Positions 42,399 through 53,233 of a DNA stretch of 64,000 nt are shown here, in pieces. Position numbers and translations under genes: made by a program. The number at the start of each line of letters is the position of its first letter. The first letter of the stretch is position 1. The stretch comes from Lachnospiraceae bacterium C10 (lineage in GTDB: Bacteria; Bacillota; Clostridia; Lachnospirales; Lachnospiraceae): assembly GCA_900100095.1 (NCBI GenBank), contig FMTN01000021.1:1-64000 (forward strand), given 5' to 3'. The notes below the pieces were generated by a model that was not told where the DNA came from, did no database searches, and saw only the letters and a program-made list of their open reading frames with translations.

Positions 42399-44303
42399 TT
42401 AATAATCATAAGTGAATACTGCTACACCGTAAGGGGAGAGCGGATATGCCACAGAATATTCCCTTCCATCACATTCCTTCTGCTCCGGTACATAGGTCTT
42501 CTTTTTCTTGGCCTGCTCGCCTCCGTACAGTGGATCATCACTGGACAGCACCAGTGTGTGCTTTTTATTCGTGGCTACGCCGACACGGTAATCGTCATAA
42601 GCAATCGGTGTGAAATTGCATACGAAGACCAGATTCTTCTTACCGTTCTTGGACTTTCTGAGGAAACTGAAAATTCCGCGATAACTATCGTTTGCATTGA
42701 TCCACTCAAAGCCATTCCAGTTGATATCCTGTTCGTACATGGACGGATACTTCTTATAGATATGAAGAAGTGCCTTCATCCAATCTTTCACTGCCCTATG
42801 TTCCGGCTTCTCAAGCAGGTACCAGTCCAGCTCTCTTTCCTCGCTCCATTCCTGAAGCTGAGCGAAGTCCTGTCCCATGAATAAGAGTTTCTTACCCGGA
42901 TGTCCCATCATAAATGCATAGCCTGCCATCAGATTCTTAAACCGGTCAATTCCAAGTCCCGGCATTTTCCCGATCATAGAGCACTTCAAGTGCACCACCT
43001 CATCATGAGAGAGCACCAGGATGTATTTCTCAAATTCATTATAACTCATAGCAAAGGTCATCTTGTTATGGTTATCTTTTCTAAAATACGGGTCCAGCTT
43101 CATATAATCAAGGAAATCATGCATCCAGCCCATATTCCATTTATAAGAGAAGTTCAATCCGCCATCTTCCACACCACCGGTCACCTTCGGCCAGGCTGTG
43201 GATTCTTCTGCAATCATGACCACACCCTTATAACGGCCTGTAATCATGGAATTAATATGCTTAAAAAATTCAATGGCTTCCAGATTCTCATTGCCGCCGT
43301 ATTTATTTGCAATCCACTGTCCATCACTCTTACCATAATCAAGATAAAGCATGGAAGCTACCGCATCCACACGAAGTCCGTCAATATGATAGGTTTCGAT
43401 CCAGTTGATTGCAGATCCGATCAGGAAATTCTTGACTTCATTTTTCCCATAGTCAAAAATCTTCGTTCCCCAGTCCGGATGTTCTCCCTTCTTCGGGTCT
43501 GCATATTCGAACAGCGGTGAGCCGTCAAAATCTGCCAATCCATGGGCATCCTTCGGAAAATGTGCCGGAACCCAGTCAAGGATCACACCGATTCCCTTTT
43601 TATGAAGGGTGTTGATCAGATACATGAAATCCTTCGGTCCACCGTAACGCGAAGTAGGAGCGTAGTAACCGGTGACCTGATATCCCCAGGAGCCGTCGTA
43701 TGGATATTCCGAAATTCCCATCAGCTCCACATGAGTATATCCCATGTCGCTGACATATTCTGCAAGTGAATCTGCGAATTCCTGATAGGTATAGAATCCG
43801 TCATCTTCCCGTCCCGGATGACGTTTCCAAGATCCCGGATGTACCTCATAGATGGACATTGGCTTCTCATAGTATGCCACATCACTATGGCGCTTTTTCA
43901 TCCAAATCTGATCGGTCCACTTGTATCCTGAAACATCTGCCAATACCGATGCTGTTCCCGGGCGAAGCTCCGCACTGTTCGCAAAAGGATCTGCCTTATA
44001 AAGTCTTCTGCCTCCCGGTGTCACAATGAGGAATTTATACATCTGTCCTTCTTTTGCCTTCGGTATAAAGGTCTCATAAATACCGACCTCTTCCGGCACG
44101 ACGCGATGCATCGGATTCGCCTCTTCGTTCCAGTCGTTAAATTCTCCGATGACGAAGACACTCGCAGCATGCGGTGCCCATACATCAAAGTACCAGCCCT
44201 CTTGTTCCTCTACTACAGCAGGGTGTGCACCTAATTTACGAAAAATATCGTAATGTGTCCCCTGCCCAAACAGATATGCATCTAACTCCGAAAAATTATT
44301 CAT
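42399..44303 (-). CDS. glgB: 1,4-alpha-glucan branching enzyme
   Basis: A 634-residue GH13 enzyme that introduces alpha-1,6 branches in glycogen. After an N-terminal CBM48 (YFDVWAPHAASVFVIGEFND, about 42-61), the barrel shows YEVHPGSWKRH, DWVPAHFPKDAHGLADFDGS, the nucleophile region DGLRVDAVASMLYLDY (Asp near 311), the acid/base EEST (near 362) and LSHDEVVH. It is shorter than E. coli GlgB, as usual in Clostridia. No other glg genes are in the window. The start at 44303 follows AAAGGGG by 7 nt; earlier in-frame codons overlap the upstream gene. Confidence 0.96.
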   Translation of the reverse strand: MNNFSELDAYLFGQGTHYDIFRKLGAHPAVVEEQEGWYFDVWAPHAASVFVIGEFNDWNEEANPMHRVVPEEVGIYETFIPKAKEGQMYKFLIVTPGGRRLYKADPFANSAELRPGTASVLADVSGYKWTDQIWMKKRHSDVAYYEKPMSIYEVHPGSWKRHPGREDDGFYTYQEFADSLAEYVSDMGYTHVELMGISEYPYDGSWGYQVTGYYAPTSRYGGPKDFMYLINTLHKKGIGVILDWVPAHFPKDAHGLADFDGSPLFEYADPKKGEHPDWGTKIFDYGKNEVKNFLIGSAINWIETYHIDGLRVDAVASMLYLDYGKSDGQWIANKYGGNENLEAIEFFKHINSMITGRYKGVVMIAEESTAWPKVTGGVEDGGLNFSYKWNMGWMHDFLDYMKLDPYFRKDNHNKMTFAMSYNEFEKYILVLSHDEVVHLKCSMIGKMPGLGIDRFKNLMAGYAFMMGHPGKKLLFMGQDFAQLQEWSEERELDWYLLEKPEHRAVKDWMKALLHIYKKYPSMYEQDINWNGFEWINANDSYRGIFSFLRKSKNGKKNLVFVCNFTPIAYDDYRVGVATNKKHTLVLSSDDPLYGGEQAKKKKTYVPEQKECDGREYSVAYPLSPYGVAVFTYDY

Positions 44304-44322
44304 ACTATAACCCCTTTCAAGC

Positions 44323-47013
44323 CTATTCCAGGATGTCCTTTTCCTGAAGAATCGGTCGACCGTCTTCATCTGTCAGCTTCGCTGTGAAGTGACCAAATAT
44401 TCCTTTGCTTCTGCGTTCCAACTTCTGAATTCCACGATCGATAATGGCCTTGATCTCGTGAAGACTGATCGGTTCCTCGCCCCTTTGCAGAATACCGATT
44501 CTGTCATACAGACCAAGAATTGCCATATCATCCATGGAATATCCTAAATCCAGCACATACGCTTTTCCGAAGGTAACCAGTTCATCAATGGTCATCACCG
44601 GAATACTGATATGCTCGGTAAATAAGCGGAACAACTGTGGAGACCGTGATTTCAACCGGTCAAGACCGATCTTACTGTCTTCTAAAATAAACAAGGTTCC
44701 CGCTGTATCATTCTCGATCAAAAGAGCAAGAGACACTGCTGTTTCCCTGTTGATTTCTCCGGCACCTTCCACCATCAGACTTCCCCCGGCAACTTTTGTC
44801 AAAAGTGCCTGCAGGTCTTTGCCGTTTAACTTCTCACCGGAAATTCTTCCGGCAGATCCCTTAAGCTTTCCTGTTTCCTTCTGGAGAATTCGAATCAGCT
44901 TAGAGGAGAGGGCGGTTTTACCTGTTCCATTGCTTCCGGAGACGGTAAGATTTCCAAAATTCACATGCTCCGGATCCGCAAGTCTTGTACGGATACCGCT
45001 CAACGCTCTGCAAATCTGTTTCTCCATTCCGTCCACGCTTGTAAAATAGCTTAAAATGTCTGCCTCGTCATCTGTCAGCTTCGCCTGAGGCAACTCATCC
45101 TGCATGACATCTTCGATCGCTCCGGAGAGATTCATCACCTGCGTATCGGAGAGGGCAGCAGCCACCGGTGTTTCACGGATAGCCTTTATAATATCGGTTC
45201 CGGAAGGAAGTACCCGTGTTGTCTGACGGGAAGACACCTTAAGTTCCCCGGCATCCTCACTTGCAACCTTTTCTTCCTTTGCTTCTTCCTCTGCCTCGAT
45301 GGTCAACTCATCGATCTGTTCCTGAAGCATTTTATTCACATCGGCCATGATGTCTTCCGGCTTCGTAGCCTTTTCTTCTGCAACAGCTTCCGTGCTTTCT
45401 TCGACCTTCTCTTCAGCCTTTTCTTCCGGCTTTTCTGCGATCTTATCTTCTTTTATTTTCTTTTGTTCCGCCACTTCCTCGGCAGAAAGTCTTGGAGGCT
45501 CCCATGCCTTCAGATCCTTCTCCTCATCCATGTGCGTTACAGCTACACCGGCCTGGCGAACCGCTTTCTTGAGTGCGTCCGCTGCAGGAAGTACCGGAAT
45601 CTTCAGTCCGACTTCATCCGCAACATCTTCCTGTCCATCCACGTGGGCATGTACCTTTGGAATCTCAAATGTCCGCTCATCTCCATCGGTTGCAATACGC
45701 GAATGTTCCTGATCCTCGGTCTTCATCTTCTCAGCCACCGGATCTTCCTTCTGATGAGCCTGTGCAAGAATTTCTACCGCACGGTTCTCATCTTCGCCAC
45801 GTGAGAGATATTCCTGACGTAAGAGCTCTTCCGGAGACACTCCGGCATCCAGCTGCGGCGCAGCCTCCACCAGACGATCCATAATCTGCTCGGCTTCCTT
45901 GAGTGCTTTTGCCTTGGCCTCCTCAAGCTTACGGGCTCTTGCCTCCTCAAGGGCAGCCTCGGCTGCACGACGGGTTCTCTCCCAGTCTTCCATAACATCC
46001 TGAATCGTCATCTGACCCTGGATTTGTTCCTCTCTGGTACGGGTCGGAAGATTGATGGACATCTGACCGTCATATTCCTCTGCGAGATACTGCTGGAAGG
46101 AATCCTGAATGGTCGGAACCGGCTCGGCTTCCTCCTGGACTTCTTCTTCCTCTTCCGGCTTGCCGGCACTTAAATACGGAATATCTCCAATCAGGTCCTT
46201 GATGGCATCCATATTCTCAGAGACTTCTCCTGTCTCTGTTGCCTGCATGATCTCTTCAATATTCTTTTTAATCTCAGCCTGAAGGTTTACGGTATTAAAA
46301 CGCTCCGGCTTCGCTTCGACCTTGGGAATCGTAACCGGATGGGAAAGAATCTCATCTGCACCGGAATCTTCCGGGCGAATCTCCGTAACACCATCCTTAC
46401 GACGCTGAAAACGACGATACTTATCCTCCTGTGCCTGATTCAACGGAGTATACAGCATCTTCATTTCAAGAGCTTTTTCTACATATGGACCCTCACCGAA
46501 CCAAAGTACAATCTCATCGCATAAGTCGATACACTTATCCACCTGCGCTGTGCTTCGATAGAGACAAGCCAGTTCAAATGCCCACTTCTCGATGAAATCA
46601 TGCTGTTTCAGCTCCTCGAGAATTGCAATCAGTCCCTTTGCATCACTTCCATTGGCTTTCGCAATGTTATAGCGAATAATATATTTGAGGCTGTCATGTG
46701 GCGCAATCTCCACGAATTCCTCGTAGTATTCGTTAGCCTCATTCAGCTCGCCCATTCTTACAGACAAAAGAGCCAGTCTGTAAATGATCATTCGTCCAAT
46801 AGGAGAGCGCTCATGAGCCATTTCGAGAATATCCCTGGCCTTTTCTGCTTCGCCGGCTTCCTCATAGACCTCACTTGCCCTTAGTAATACATTTACGTTG
46901 CGAATCTTACGGTAGTTCAATGTATCGAGAAGATCCACAGCTTCCTGTTTGTCCCCTGAGCGGACCAGCGTTTCAATCTGATCCAATTTAATTTTATATT
47001 CTGTCTTCTCCAA
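44323..47013 (-). CDS. TPR protein with long acidic linker and C-terminal AAA-like domain
   Basis: An 896-residue cytoplasmic protein in three parts. The N-terminal TPR-like repeats (about 1-190) include VLLRASEVYEEAGEAEKARD, MGELNEANEYYEEFVEIAPH and ELACLYRSTAQVDKCIDLCD. A disordered Glu/Lys/Ala-rich linker (about 200-660) follows, with a helical Ala/Arg/Glu stretch near 350-380. The C-terminal P-loop domain (about 665-896) has Walker A TVSGSNGTGKTALSSK (about 690) and a degenerate Walker B (GGSLMVEGAGEI instead of a DE pair), then sensor-like TLFILEDSK. It resembles SpoVK/CbbX-type AAA domains, but catalysis is doubtful. It is 20 bp upstream of glgB on the same transcript. Function is unknown. 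Confidence 0.7.
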   Translation of the reverse strand: MEKTEYKIKLDQIETLVRSGDKQEAVDLLDTLNYRKIRNVNVLLRASEVYEEAGEAEKARDILEMAHERSPIGRMIIYRLALLSVRMGELNEANEYYEEFVEIAPHDSLKYIIRYNIAKANGSDAKGLIAILEELKQHDFIEKWAFELACLYRSTAQVDKCIDLCDEIVLWFGEGPYVEKALEMKMLYTPLNQAQEDKYRRFQRRKDGVTEIRPEDSGADEILSHPVTIPKVEAKPERFNTVNLQAEIKKNIEEIMQATETGEVSENMDAIKDLIGDIPYLSAGKPEEEEEVQEEAEPVPTIQDSFQQYLAEEYDGQMSINLPTRTREEQIQGQMTIQDVMEDWERTRRAAEAALEEARARKLEEAKAKALKEAEQIMDRLVEAAPQLDAGVSPEELLRQEYLSRGEDENRAVEILAQAHQKEDPVAEKMKTEDQEHSRIATDGDERTFEIPKVHAHVDGQEDVADEVGLKIPVLPAADALKKAVRQAGVAVTHMDEEKDLKAWEPPRLSAEEVAEQKKIKEDKIAEKPEEKAEEKVEESTEAVAEEKATKPEDIMADVNKMLQEQIDELTIEAEEEAKEEKVASEDAGELKVSSRQTTRVLPSGTDIIKAIRETPVAAALSDTQVMNLSGAIEDVMQDELPQAKLTDDEADILSYFTSVDGMEKQICRALSGIRTRLADPEHVNFGNLTVSGSNGTGKTALSSKLIRILQKETGKLKGSAGRISGEKLNGKDLQALLTKVAGGSLMVEGAGEINRETAVSLALLIENDTAGTLFILEDSKIGLDRLKSRSPQLFRLFTEHISIPVMTIDELVTFGKAYVLDLGYSMDDMAILGLYDRIGILQRGEEPISLHEIKAIIDRGIQKLERRSKGIFGHFTAKLTDEDGRPILQEKDILE

Positions 47014-47058
47014 ACCGCACCTCGAAAATGTTATAGTCTCCCAAAATACATATAATTT

Positions 47059-47087
47059 AGTGTATCATAGCCCTGTTTTTCTGTCAA
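47059..47087 (-). promoter_or_regulatory. Promoter of the TPR/AAA-glgB operon
   Basis: Minus strand TTGACA, 17 bp, TACACT, immediately following the T-run of the upstream terminator, about 46 bp before the ATG. Confidence 0.7.
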
Positions 47088-47137
47088 AAAAACTCCGCTC
47101 CCTCACCGGGCTACAAACCCAGTAGGAGAGCGGAGTT
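47086..47137 (-). terminator. Terminator of the AI-2E family gene
   Basis: Minus strand AACTCCGCTC / GAGCGGAGTT stem with a larger loop, then TTTTTTT; it starts a few bases past the stop codon. Confidence 0.85.
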
Positions 47138-47139
47138 GC

Positions 47140-48570
47140 TTATTGTTTTGTTGTATCTTTTGTGTCAGGTTTTGACGCATCGCTTTGTTCCTTTTTGCCG
47201 AAGGAAAAAAGCCTGCTGCAGATTTTTGCCACAAGACTTTTCGTCTGGGATACTTTCTGCTTATCCTTTTTCTCAACAATGGTATTGCCCCCAAGATCCA
47301 CGTAATCCAGATTTTCATAGCGCATGGTACCGGTTGGAAGTCCTCTGCCTTTAATCAGATGATTGAAGATCCTTCCGACAATATATACCATAAGCGCCAT
47401 GGTCGGAACACCAAGGAGCATTCCAATCACACCAAACATTCCTCCGCCGACAACGATGGCCACCAGCACAAGGAACGGGGAAATTCCTGTGGAATCACCC
47501 AGAATCTTAGGTCCAATGACATTTCCATCGATCTGCTGTAGCACAAGCACAAACAGAAGATAGTAGATTCCCTGCATCGGATTCGTCACAAAAATCAACG
47601 CAACCGTCGGAACCGCACCGATATACGGACCAAATACCGGAATCACATTGGTCACGCCGATAATCGCAGAACATACCAGCGCGTACGGGAAACCAAACAG
47701 CAGCATGGCAAAATAGCACAGGATTCCAATAATAATGGAATCAATGATTTTACCGATGATAAATCCGTAGAAAATCTCATTTGCCTTCCGGACGGTAATA
47801 ACCACCTCATTAGCCGCCTTCTGCGGGAAGAGGGCATAGATGGATTTCTTGAATACCGCCTTTAATTTTTCCTTGCTGCCCAGAGTATAGACCGCTACAA
47901 AAATTCCAATCACCAGGTTAACGAAGAAATGTCCCACGTTGACACCCAGGGCGGTAAGGAAGGATACCAGCTGATTGTTATTTTCAACATTCAGGTACCT
48001 TCTTCCCATCTCAATGCCTTTATCAATGGCCTTGTCAATGTTCTGGGATTTCCTTGCCGCCACAAGTTCATCCTTGAAGCGATATCCGGTTATTTCATCC
48101 ACCCAGTCCAGCACTCCGCCAACTTTGGCATGAATGTTTCGAACCAGTTCATTAATGGTCTTAACAAACTGAGGAATTACCATGCTCAAAAAAGCAACAA
48201 CCACCGCGATCAGGATCGCCACCGCAAGAATCGATGCAATCGTCCGGACGGCCTTCTTTACTTTTTCTCCAAACGCATATCCGGTCTTCTTCTCAATATA
48301 GTCTCCAATGCCATATACCTTACTCTCGATAAACTTCATAATCGGGTTCATCAGATAAGCCATTGCAAAACCCATAAGCACCGGTTGGAGCACCTTATTG
48401 ATATCATCAAGGGCAACCTTCAGTCCCTCATATCGCTCCACGCAGAAGTAAAAAATAATAATTAACATTGCCGACAAGACAGCCGAAATCGCTATGACAT
48501 GGTAGCGGGCCACCTCCTCTTTGGGAAGATAGTCCATCGGATGTTTTCTTGTCTTTCGTTCTTCAGACAT
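47140..48570 (-). CDS. AI-2E family transporter
   Basis: A 476-residue polytopic membrane protein of the AI-2E (PerM/YdiK) family, with about eight hydrophobic segments and the family signature region VIGPKILGDSTGISPFLVLV (about 345-364), preceded by LLFVLVLQQIDGNVIGP. Members export varied small molecules or ions; despite the name, autoinducer-2 export is shown for only some. A basic cytoplasmic tail follows residue 425. The start at 48570 follows GGGGA. It lies 20 bp after the hydratase gene. Confidence 0.9.
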   Translation of the reverse strand: MSEERKTRKHPMDYLPKEEVARYHVIAISAVLSAMLIIIFYFCVERYEGLKVALDDINKVLQPVLMGFAMAYLMNPIMKFIESKVYGIGDYIEKKTGYAFGEKVKKAVRTIASILAVAILIAVVVAFLSMVIPQFVKTINELVRNIHAKVGGVLDWVDEITGYRFKDELVAARKSQNIDKAIDKGIEMGRRYLNVENNNQLVSFLTALGVNVGHFFVNLVIGIFVAVYTLGSKEKLKAVFKKSIYALFPQKAANEVVITVRKANEIFYGFIIGKIIDSIIIGILCYFAMLLFGFPYALVCSAIIGVTNVIPVFGPYIGAVPTVALIFVTNPMQGIYYLLFVLVLQQIDGNVIGPKILGDSTGISPFLVLVAIVVGGGMFGVIGMLLGVPTMALMVYIVGRIFNHLIKGRGLPTGTMRYENLDYVDLGGNTIVEKKDKQKVSQTKSLVAKICSRLFSFGKKEQSDASKPDTKDTTKQ

Positions 48571-48590
48571 GATAATCCCCAATCTATTGC

Positions 48591-50876
48591 TTATTTATTA
48601 CGATAGAAGTTGATCAGGCATCCATCCTCAATAATTGTTCTCTCATCATCTGTCAGCTCATCCATTGTCAGTTCGAATTCCTTCAACTGTCCATCCTTCA
48701 CAACGTATGCCGGAATAGATGTTTTCTTCTCAGAAATTGCTGCTGCGATGTCCGGAATGAACAGATAGTCTCCGTTCTGGAACGGCAGATCCCCTGATGG
48801 AATCAGGAATGGAAGCATACCCCAGTTGATCAGGTTACTTCTATAACGCTTGGTTGCATATTCATTCGCAATATTTGCCCATCCGCCAAGCACCTTCTGG
48901 CAGCTTGCCGCCTGTTCACGGGCAGAACCGTCACCCGGCTTTACAGCAAAGATGGTCGAACCGATACCAAGATTATGGCGATCCACATCCGGATATTTGG
49001 TATGGATTGCATCCATAACCGGCTTGATCTCCGGAAGTGCATCCTTCGGACACTGATCCATCTCAATTGCCTTCTGCGCCTTCTGTACTTCCTTAGCACG
49101 TCCCACATATGCCGGATCCTTACGGGAGAGTGCAAACTCTGCCAGTGCCAGAGGATTAGAACGGTAAGAGGATGTCTCACCGGACGGAATCAGCTCATCG
49201 GTTGTTGTAACCGGATCATGGATCTCAGAAACCACCTTAAGAATCATATTCTGCGGAAGCGCGCTCATAGCCGGCCAATCCTTGATATTCGGACCAAACT
49301 TCACTTCCTGCTGCGGATCTGCAACACCCTTGCTGTCAAAGACACGATTCTTGTAAATTTCTCCGTTAAAGAAATACTTCGGCTTGCTGTAGGTTACATC
49401 CAGCTCATCTGCACCTGTAAGGAAGCCCTTATTTGCAGCAGTAGCAGCAATGGAACGGGCATCCATAAGTGCAACGGATGCAATCTGGCCATTCTGCAAC
49501 TTACTTCCTTCACGGTTCGGGAAGTTTCTCGTAGAATGACGGATAGAGAATCCATTGTTGCTTGGTGTATCACCTGCACCGAAACACGGTCCACAGAATG
49601 CGGTCTTCACGATTGCACCGGTTGCCATCAGATCTGCAACCGCTCCGTTCTTAACAAGTTCCATGTAGATTGGAGTAGAAGCAGGGTAGACACTCAGTGT
49701 AAAATCGTCTGCTCCGATGGAGCTTCCGCGAAGAATGTCTGCCGCATCACAGATATTTTCAAAGCCGCCGCCTGCACAGCCTGCAATGATTCCCTGATCC
49801 ACGTAAAGCTGTCCATTGCGAACCTTATCCTTTAAGGTAAAGTCCACCTGACCGTCAAGAGATACCTTCGCACGCTTTTCCACGTCATCCAGGATATCCA
49901 TCAGGTTATGCTTTAACTCATCGATCGTATATACATTGCTCGGATGGAACGGCATTGCAATCATCGGACGAATGGTTGAAAGATCGATCTCGATACAGCC
50001 ATCGTAATATGCAACATCCTCCGGCTGAAGTGGAGCATAATCCTCTTTTCTTCCGTGGATCTCGTAGAATTCCTCCACCTTCTCATCGCACTGCCAGATA
50101 GAAGACAGGCAGGTGGTCTCGGTCGTCATAACATCCACGCCAATTCTAAAGTCAACGGAAAGGTTTGCAATTCCAGGTCCCACAAACTCCATAACCTTGT
50201 TCTTGACATAGCCCTTTGCAAATACTTCGCCGATGATTGCAAGAGCGATATCCTGAGGTCCGACGCCAACCCTTGGCTTTCCTGTCATATAAACTGCAAT
50301 AACCCCTGGCATGTTAATGTCGTAGGTCTTGCCTAAAAGCTGTTTTACCAGCTCCGGACCGCCTTCTCCCATTGCCATGGTTCCAAGCGCACCATAGCGA
50401 GTATGAGAATCGGAACCTAAAATCATCTTGCCACCGCCTGCAAGCATCTCACGTGCAAACTGGTGAATGACCGCCTGATGTGGTGGTACATACATTCCGC
50501 CGTAGCGTTTCGCACATGAAAGTCCAAACATATGGTCATCTTCGTTGATTGTTCCTCCTACAGCACAAAGACTGTTGTGACAGTTTGTGAGTACATAAGG
50601 AATCGGGAACTTTTCAAGTCCGGATGCACGGGCCGTCTGAATAATACCTACATAGGTAATATCATGGCTGGTTAGCTTATCGAACTTAATCTGAAGCTGT
50701 TCCATATTACCCGAGGTATTATGGGCATTTAAAATATGGTAGGCCATCGTGCCTTCTGCCGCAGCCTTCTTATCAGCCTTTTTACCAAGCTGAGTAAGGG
50801 CTCCCTGTGCCTTGGCATCATCCGGTATCAGCTGTTCGCCGTTTACCAGATACACTCCTGTGTCGTAGAGCTTCAT
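48591..50876 (-). CDS. Aconitase-family hydratase (YbhJ type)
   Basis: A 761-residue aconitase-superfamily protein. It has the [4Fe-4S] ligand regions [14 protein letters not shown] (about 235) and [16 protein letters not shown] (about 430), GGSFDT-like substrate loops, and the C-terminal swivel domain (SREQAA-like [20 protein letters not shown], about 645). Its order and length fit the YbhJ-like hydratases rather than AcnA/AcnB or LeuC; the substrate of that group is not established. The start at 50876 follows GGAGG by 8 nt. The 95-bp leader carries two hairpins. Confidence 0.85.
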   Translation of the reverse strand: MKLYDTGVYLVNGEQLIPDDAKAQGALTQLGKKADKKAAAEGTMAYHILNAHNTSGNMEQLQIKFDKLTSHDITYVGIIQTARASGLEKFPIPYVLTNCHNSLCAVGGTINEDDHMFGLSCAKRYGGMYVPPHQAVIHQFAREMLAGGGKMILGSDSHTRYGALGTMAMGEGGPELVKQLLGKTYDINMPGVIAVYMTGKPRVGVGPQDIALAIIGEVFAKGYVKNKVMEFVGPGIANLSVDFRIGVDVMTTETTCLSSIWQCDEKVEEFYEIHGRKEDYAPLQPEDVAYYDGCIEIDLSTIRPMIAMPFHPSNVYTIDELKHNLMDILDDVEKRAKVSLDGQVDFTLKDKVRNGQLYVDQGIIAGCAGGGFENICDAADILRGSSIGADDFTLSVYPASTPIYMELVKNGAVADLMATGAIVKTAFCGPCFGAGDTPSNNGFSIRHSTRNFPNREGSKLQNGQIASVALMDARSIAATAANKGFLTGADELDVTYSKPKYFFNGEIYKNRVFDSKGVADPQQEVKFGPNIKDWPAMSALPQNMILKVVSEIHDPVTTTDELIPSGETSSYRSNPLALAEFALSRKDPAYVGRAKEVQKAQKAIEMDQCPKDALPEIKPVMDAIHTKYPDVDRHNLGIGSTIFAVKPGDGSAREQAASCQKVLGGWANIANEYATKRYRSNLINWGMLPFLIPSGDLPFQNGDYLFIPDIAAAISEKKTSIPAYVVKDGQLKEFELTMDELTDDERTIIEDGCLINFYRNK

Positions 50877-50971
50877 AAATTTTCCTCCAGTCTCTATCTT
50901 CCTTCTTTTCTTTTTCCGGTGCCTAGCACCTATATGTGGATCGGGCAAGCCCGTAAATCCCATCGTTATTT

Positions 50972-51838
50972 TTATTTCTTACGAAAAAAGGAAAGCCATC
51001 CGCCTTCTTCCTTTTCTTCCTCTTCTTGTTCTTCCTGCTCTTTCCAGGCAAAATAGTCCGCATCCAAATCTGCAGAAAGTTTCGCATCCAACGGAGCTTC
51101 TAAATCTTCCCCAACCATGGTTGCTGCAAGGATCGCATCCTCCGTTGGCATAACATCATCCGAAACTGAGTTCTGCTGTGTTTCTTGTTCCTTTTCCTGC
51201 TCTTTTTCCCCATCCACTGTGACACCTTCCGGTATTGCAGTATCTGTCTGAGCAAAATATGCCGGATTTACATGGATTTCCGGCTTCACATCCTGGTAGG
51301 ACGGACGATCTGCCTCCATTGTAAACTGCCCCGTCAGCTTTTCTTTTTCAATGCGTTTGTTTTCTTCACGGATCAGCTTCAAATACTTCTCGGTATCTTC
51401 GAGATCCTGAAGCTGTCCCTTCAGTTCGTACTGATTATCTTTGATGGTATTCAGCTCATTCCTCATATCTTCCTGGATTCTGGCTGAAATATGTTCCATC
51501 TCACGTTGTGCCTGCTTGACAATTTCCTGAATTCTCGTCAGGGCCTGATCCGAATACATAACAGAAGCAGCATAGATATCCTGCGCCTGCTTTCTCGCAT
51601 TTTCTTTCTGCAGATCCGCCTTCGCCCGCATGGATCGGTCCGCCCGATCACGGCTGGCCGCTGTCAACTCACTCTCGTCGAGCATCTCATAAAGACATTC
51701 TCCCAACTCCTTGAGTATCGCTACCGTAGCTTCTTTATCCACCACGACCTTCTTATGACTTCCCGGTGCATACTCTGCATTCGCCAGCATTACATGCATT
51801 TGACGCAGGGCTTCTTCTGTCCGGCTCTGTGCACTCAT
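50972..51838 (-). CDS. Coiled-coil protein of unknown function next to hydF
   Basis: A 288-residue soluble protein without recognised domain. Residues about 60-175 form a long coiled coil ([60 protein letters not shown]). An acidic, Gln/Glu-rich tail follows, ending in the aromatic/basic [10 protein letters not shown], which could bind membrane. The layout loosely recalls DivIVA-like or b-subunit-like stalk proteins, but no family can be claimed. It lies 18 bp after hydF and upstream of the hydratase. Confidence 0.6.
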   Translation of the reverse strand: MSAQSRTEEALRQMHVMLANAEYAPGSHKKVVVDKEATVAILKELGECLYEMLDESELTAASRDRADRSMRAKADLQKENARKQAQDIYAASVMYSDQALTRIQEIVKQAQREMEHISARIQEDMRNELNTIKDNQYELKGQLQDLEDTEKYLKLIREENKRIEKEKLTGQFTMEADRPSYQDVKPEIHVNPAYFAQTDTAIPEGVTVDGEKEQEKEQETQQNSVSDDVMPTEDAILAATMVGEDLEAPLDAKLSADLDADYFAWKEQEEQEEEEKEEGGWLSFFRKK

Positions 51839-51856
51839 CTTACTCTCCTTAAACCT

Positions 51857-53182
51857 TTATTTTAATTCATCTGACGGGAAGGGTGACAGTACCCGTCCAA
51901 GAATTCCATGCATCTGGGCAATCAGCACCCCATAGTTGGTGATCGCTACACCCTGCCTTCTGGCCTCATCGATCCGGTAGCGCATCTCCCGTTTCGGAAG
52001 TGTGCATCCGCCACAGTGAACGACCAGTTTATATTCTTCCAGATTATCCGGATAATCTCCACCACTGGTAAACGTGAAATCAAACTCCTTCCCTGTATAT
52101 TTGCGAATCCAGTTCGGGAGTTTTTCCGTACCGATGTCGCCACACTGTCTGTGGTGGGTACAGCCTTCACAGACCAGAATCTTATCTCCATCCTCTAAGG
52201 TATCCAGTTTTCTCGCTCCTGATACCTGTGTCTGAAGGTCTCCCTTGTAACGACTCATAAGGATGGAAAAAGATGTTAACGGAATCCTTCTCGGTAACAT
52301 TTCCGACACCGCACCGAATGCCTGGGAATCCGTCACCACAAGCTCCGGATCCTTTTTCATGGAGTGGAGCAGCAGTGGCAGCTCCTGCGGCTGAACCACA
52401 GATACCATGATTCCGTCATCCAGTGCATCGCGAATCACCTGCTGTTCCGGAAGAATCAGACGTCCCTTTGGCGCAGCTGCATCAATCGGGATAACCACAA
52501 CCATGTGATCCCCGTGCTTCAAAAGATCTGCCACAAGTCGACGCTTGTCTTCCATCTTTTCCGTCATCTGAGCAATGCGGATTCGAAGGAAGTTGGCACT
52601 GATCACGGCATCCTTATGTGCACTCATCGCAAAAAGTTCATCTTCTGTAAGTGCAAGACCGTTTTCCATGCCCGTGTCATCTTCGGACAAGTGATGACCG
52701 ACTTCAAGCAAATGCTCACGCACCGCCTCAGAGTAAGGACGGTCTTCGTTGTTATCGTCCAGATTCAGATCCTCGTCGGTATCTTCCAGTAAATCCACCT
52801 TATTTAAAACAACCAGGAAAGGAATTTTACGCTCCCTGAGTTGAAGAAGTGTCTCCTTGTCCGTTTCCTTCGGCTCTTCACCAGCCGGCAGAACATATAA
52901 GGCCACATCAACTTTCCGGAGAACCTCCTCCATCTTTTTGATTCTTTCTTCTCCCAGTTCGCTGTCATCATCCAAACCCGGTGTATCAATAAACGTAACA
53001 GGTCCAATAGGAAGAAGCTCCATTGATTTACGGACAGGATCCGTTGTTGTTCCTTTAATATCTGAAACAACTGCCATCTGCTGGCCTGTTAAAACATTCA
53101 TTAGGCTTGATTTACCTGCATTCGTACGCCCAAAAATTCCAATCTGAACGCGCTCTCCAGATGGTGTATCGTTTAATCCCAT
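51857..53182 (-). CDS. hydF: [FeFe] hydrogenase H-cluster maturation GTPase HydF
   Basis: A 441-residue scaffold on which the 2Fe subcluster is built before transfer to hydrogenase. The N-terminal GTPase domain has G1 FGRTNAGKSSLMN (about 17-29), G2/G3 GTTTDPV and DTPGLDDDSELG, and G4 NKVD (about 129). The C-terminal cluster-binding domain has CEGCTHHRQC and, about 45 residues later, HCGGCTLPKREM, the expected CxH...HCxxC ligands. It implies an [FeFe] hydrogenase with HydE and HydG elsewhere. Repeat copy 4 lies just upstream of its ribosome binding site (CAGGAGGAAGTT). Confidence 0.97.
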   Translation of the reverse strand: MGLNDTPSGERVQIGIFGRTNAGKSSLMNVLTGQQMAVVSDIKGTTTDPVRKSMELLPIGPVTFIDTPGLDDDSELGEERIKKMEEVLRKVDVALYVLPAGEEPKETDKETLLQLRERKIPFLVVLNKVDLLEDTDEDLNLDDNNEDRPYSEAVREHLLEVGHHLSEDDTGMENGLALTEDELFAMSAHKDAVISANFLRIRIAQMTEKMEDKRRLVADLLKHGDHMVVVIPIDAAAPKGRLILPEQQVIRDALDDGIMVSVVQPQELPLLLHSMKKDPELVVTDSQAFGAVSEMLPRRIPLTSFSILMSRYKGDLQTQVSGARKLDTLEDGDKILVCEGCTHHRQCGDIGTEKLPNWIRKYTGKEFDFTFTSGGDYPDNLEEYKLVVHCGGCTLPKREMRYRIDEARRQGVAITNYGVLIAQMHGILGRVLSPFPSDELK

Positions 53183-53200
53183 AACTTCCTCCTGTTGGTC

Positions 53201-53225
53201 AAGACTCGCTCGCGAGCGTTTAAAA
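53201..53225 (-). repeat. Structured repeat, collapsed copy 4
   Basis: Minus strand TTAAACGCTCGCGAGCGAGTCTT joins the outer parts of the repeat directly. It matches the full copies after deletion of both internal hairpins at their bases. It lies between the ROK kinase stop and hydF. Confidence 0.65.
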
Positions 53226-53233
53226 TAACCGTT

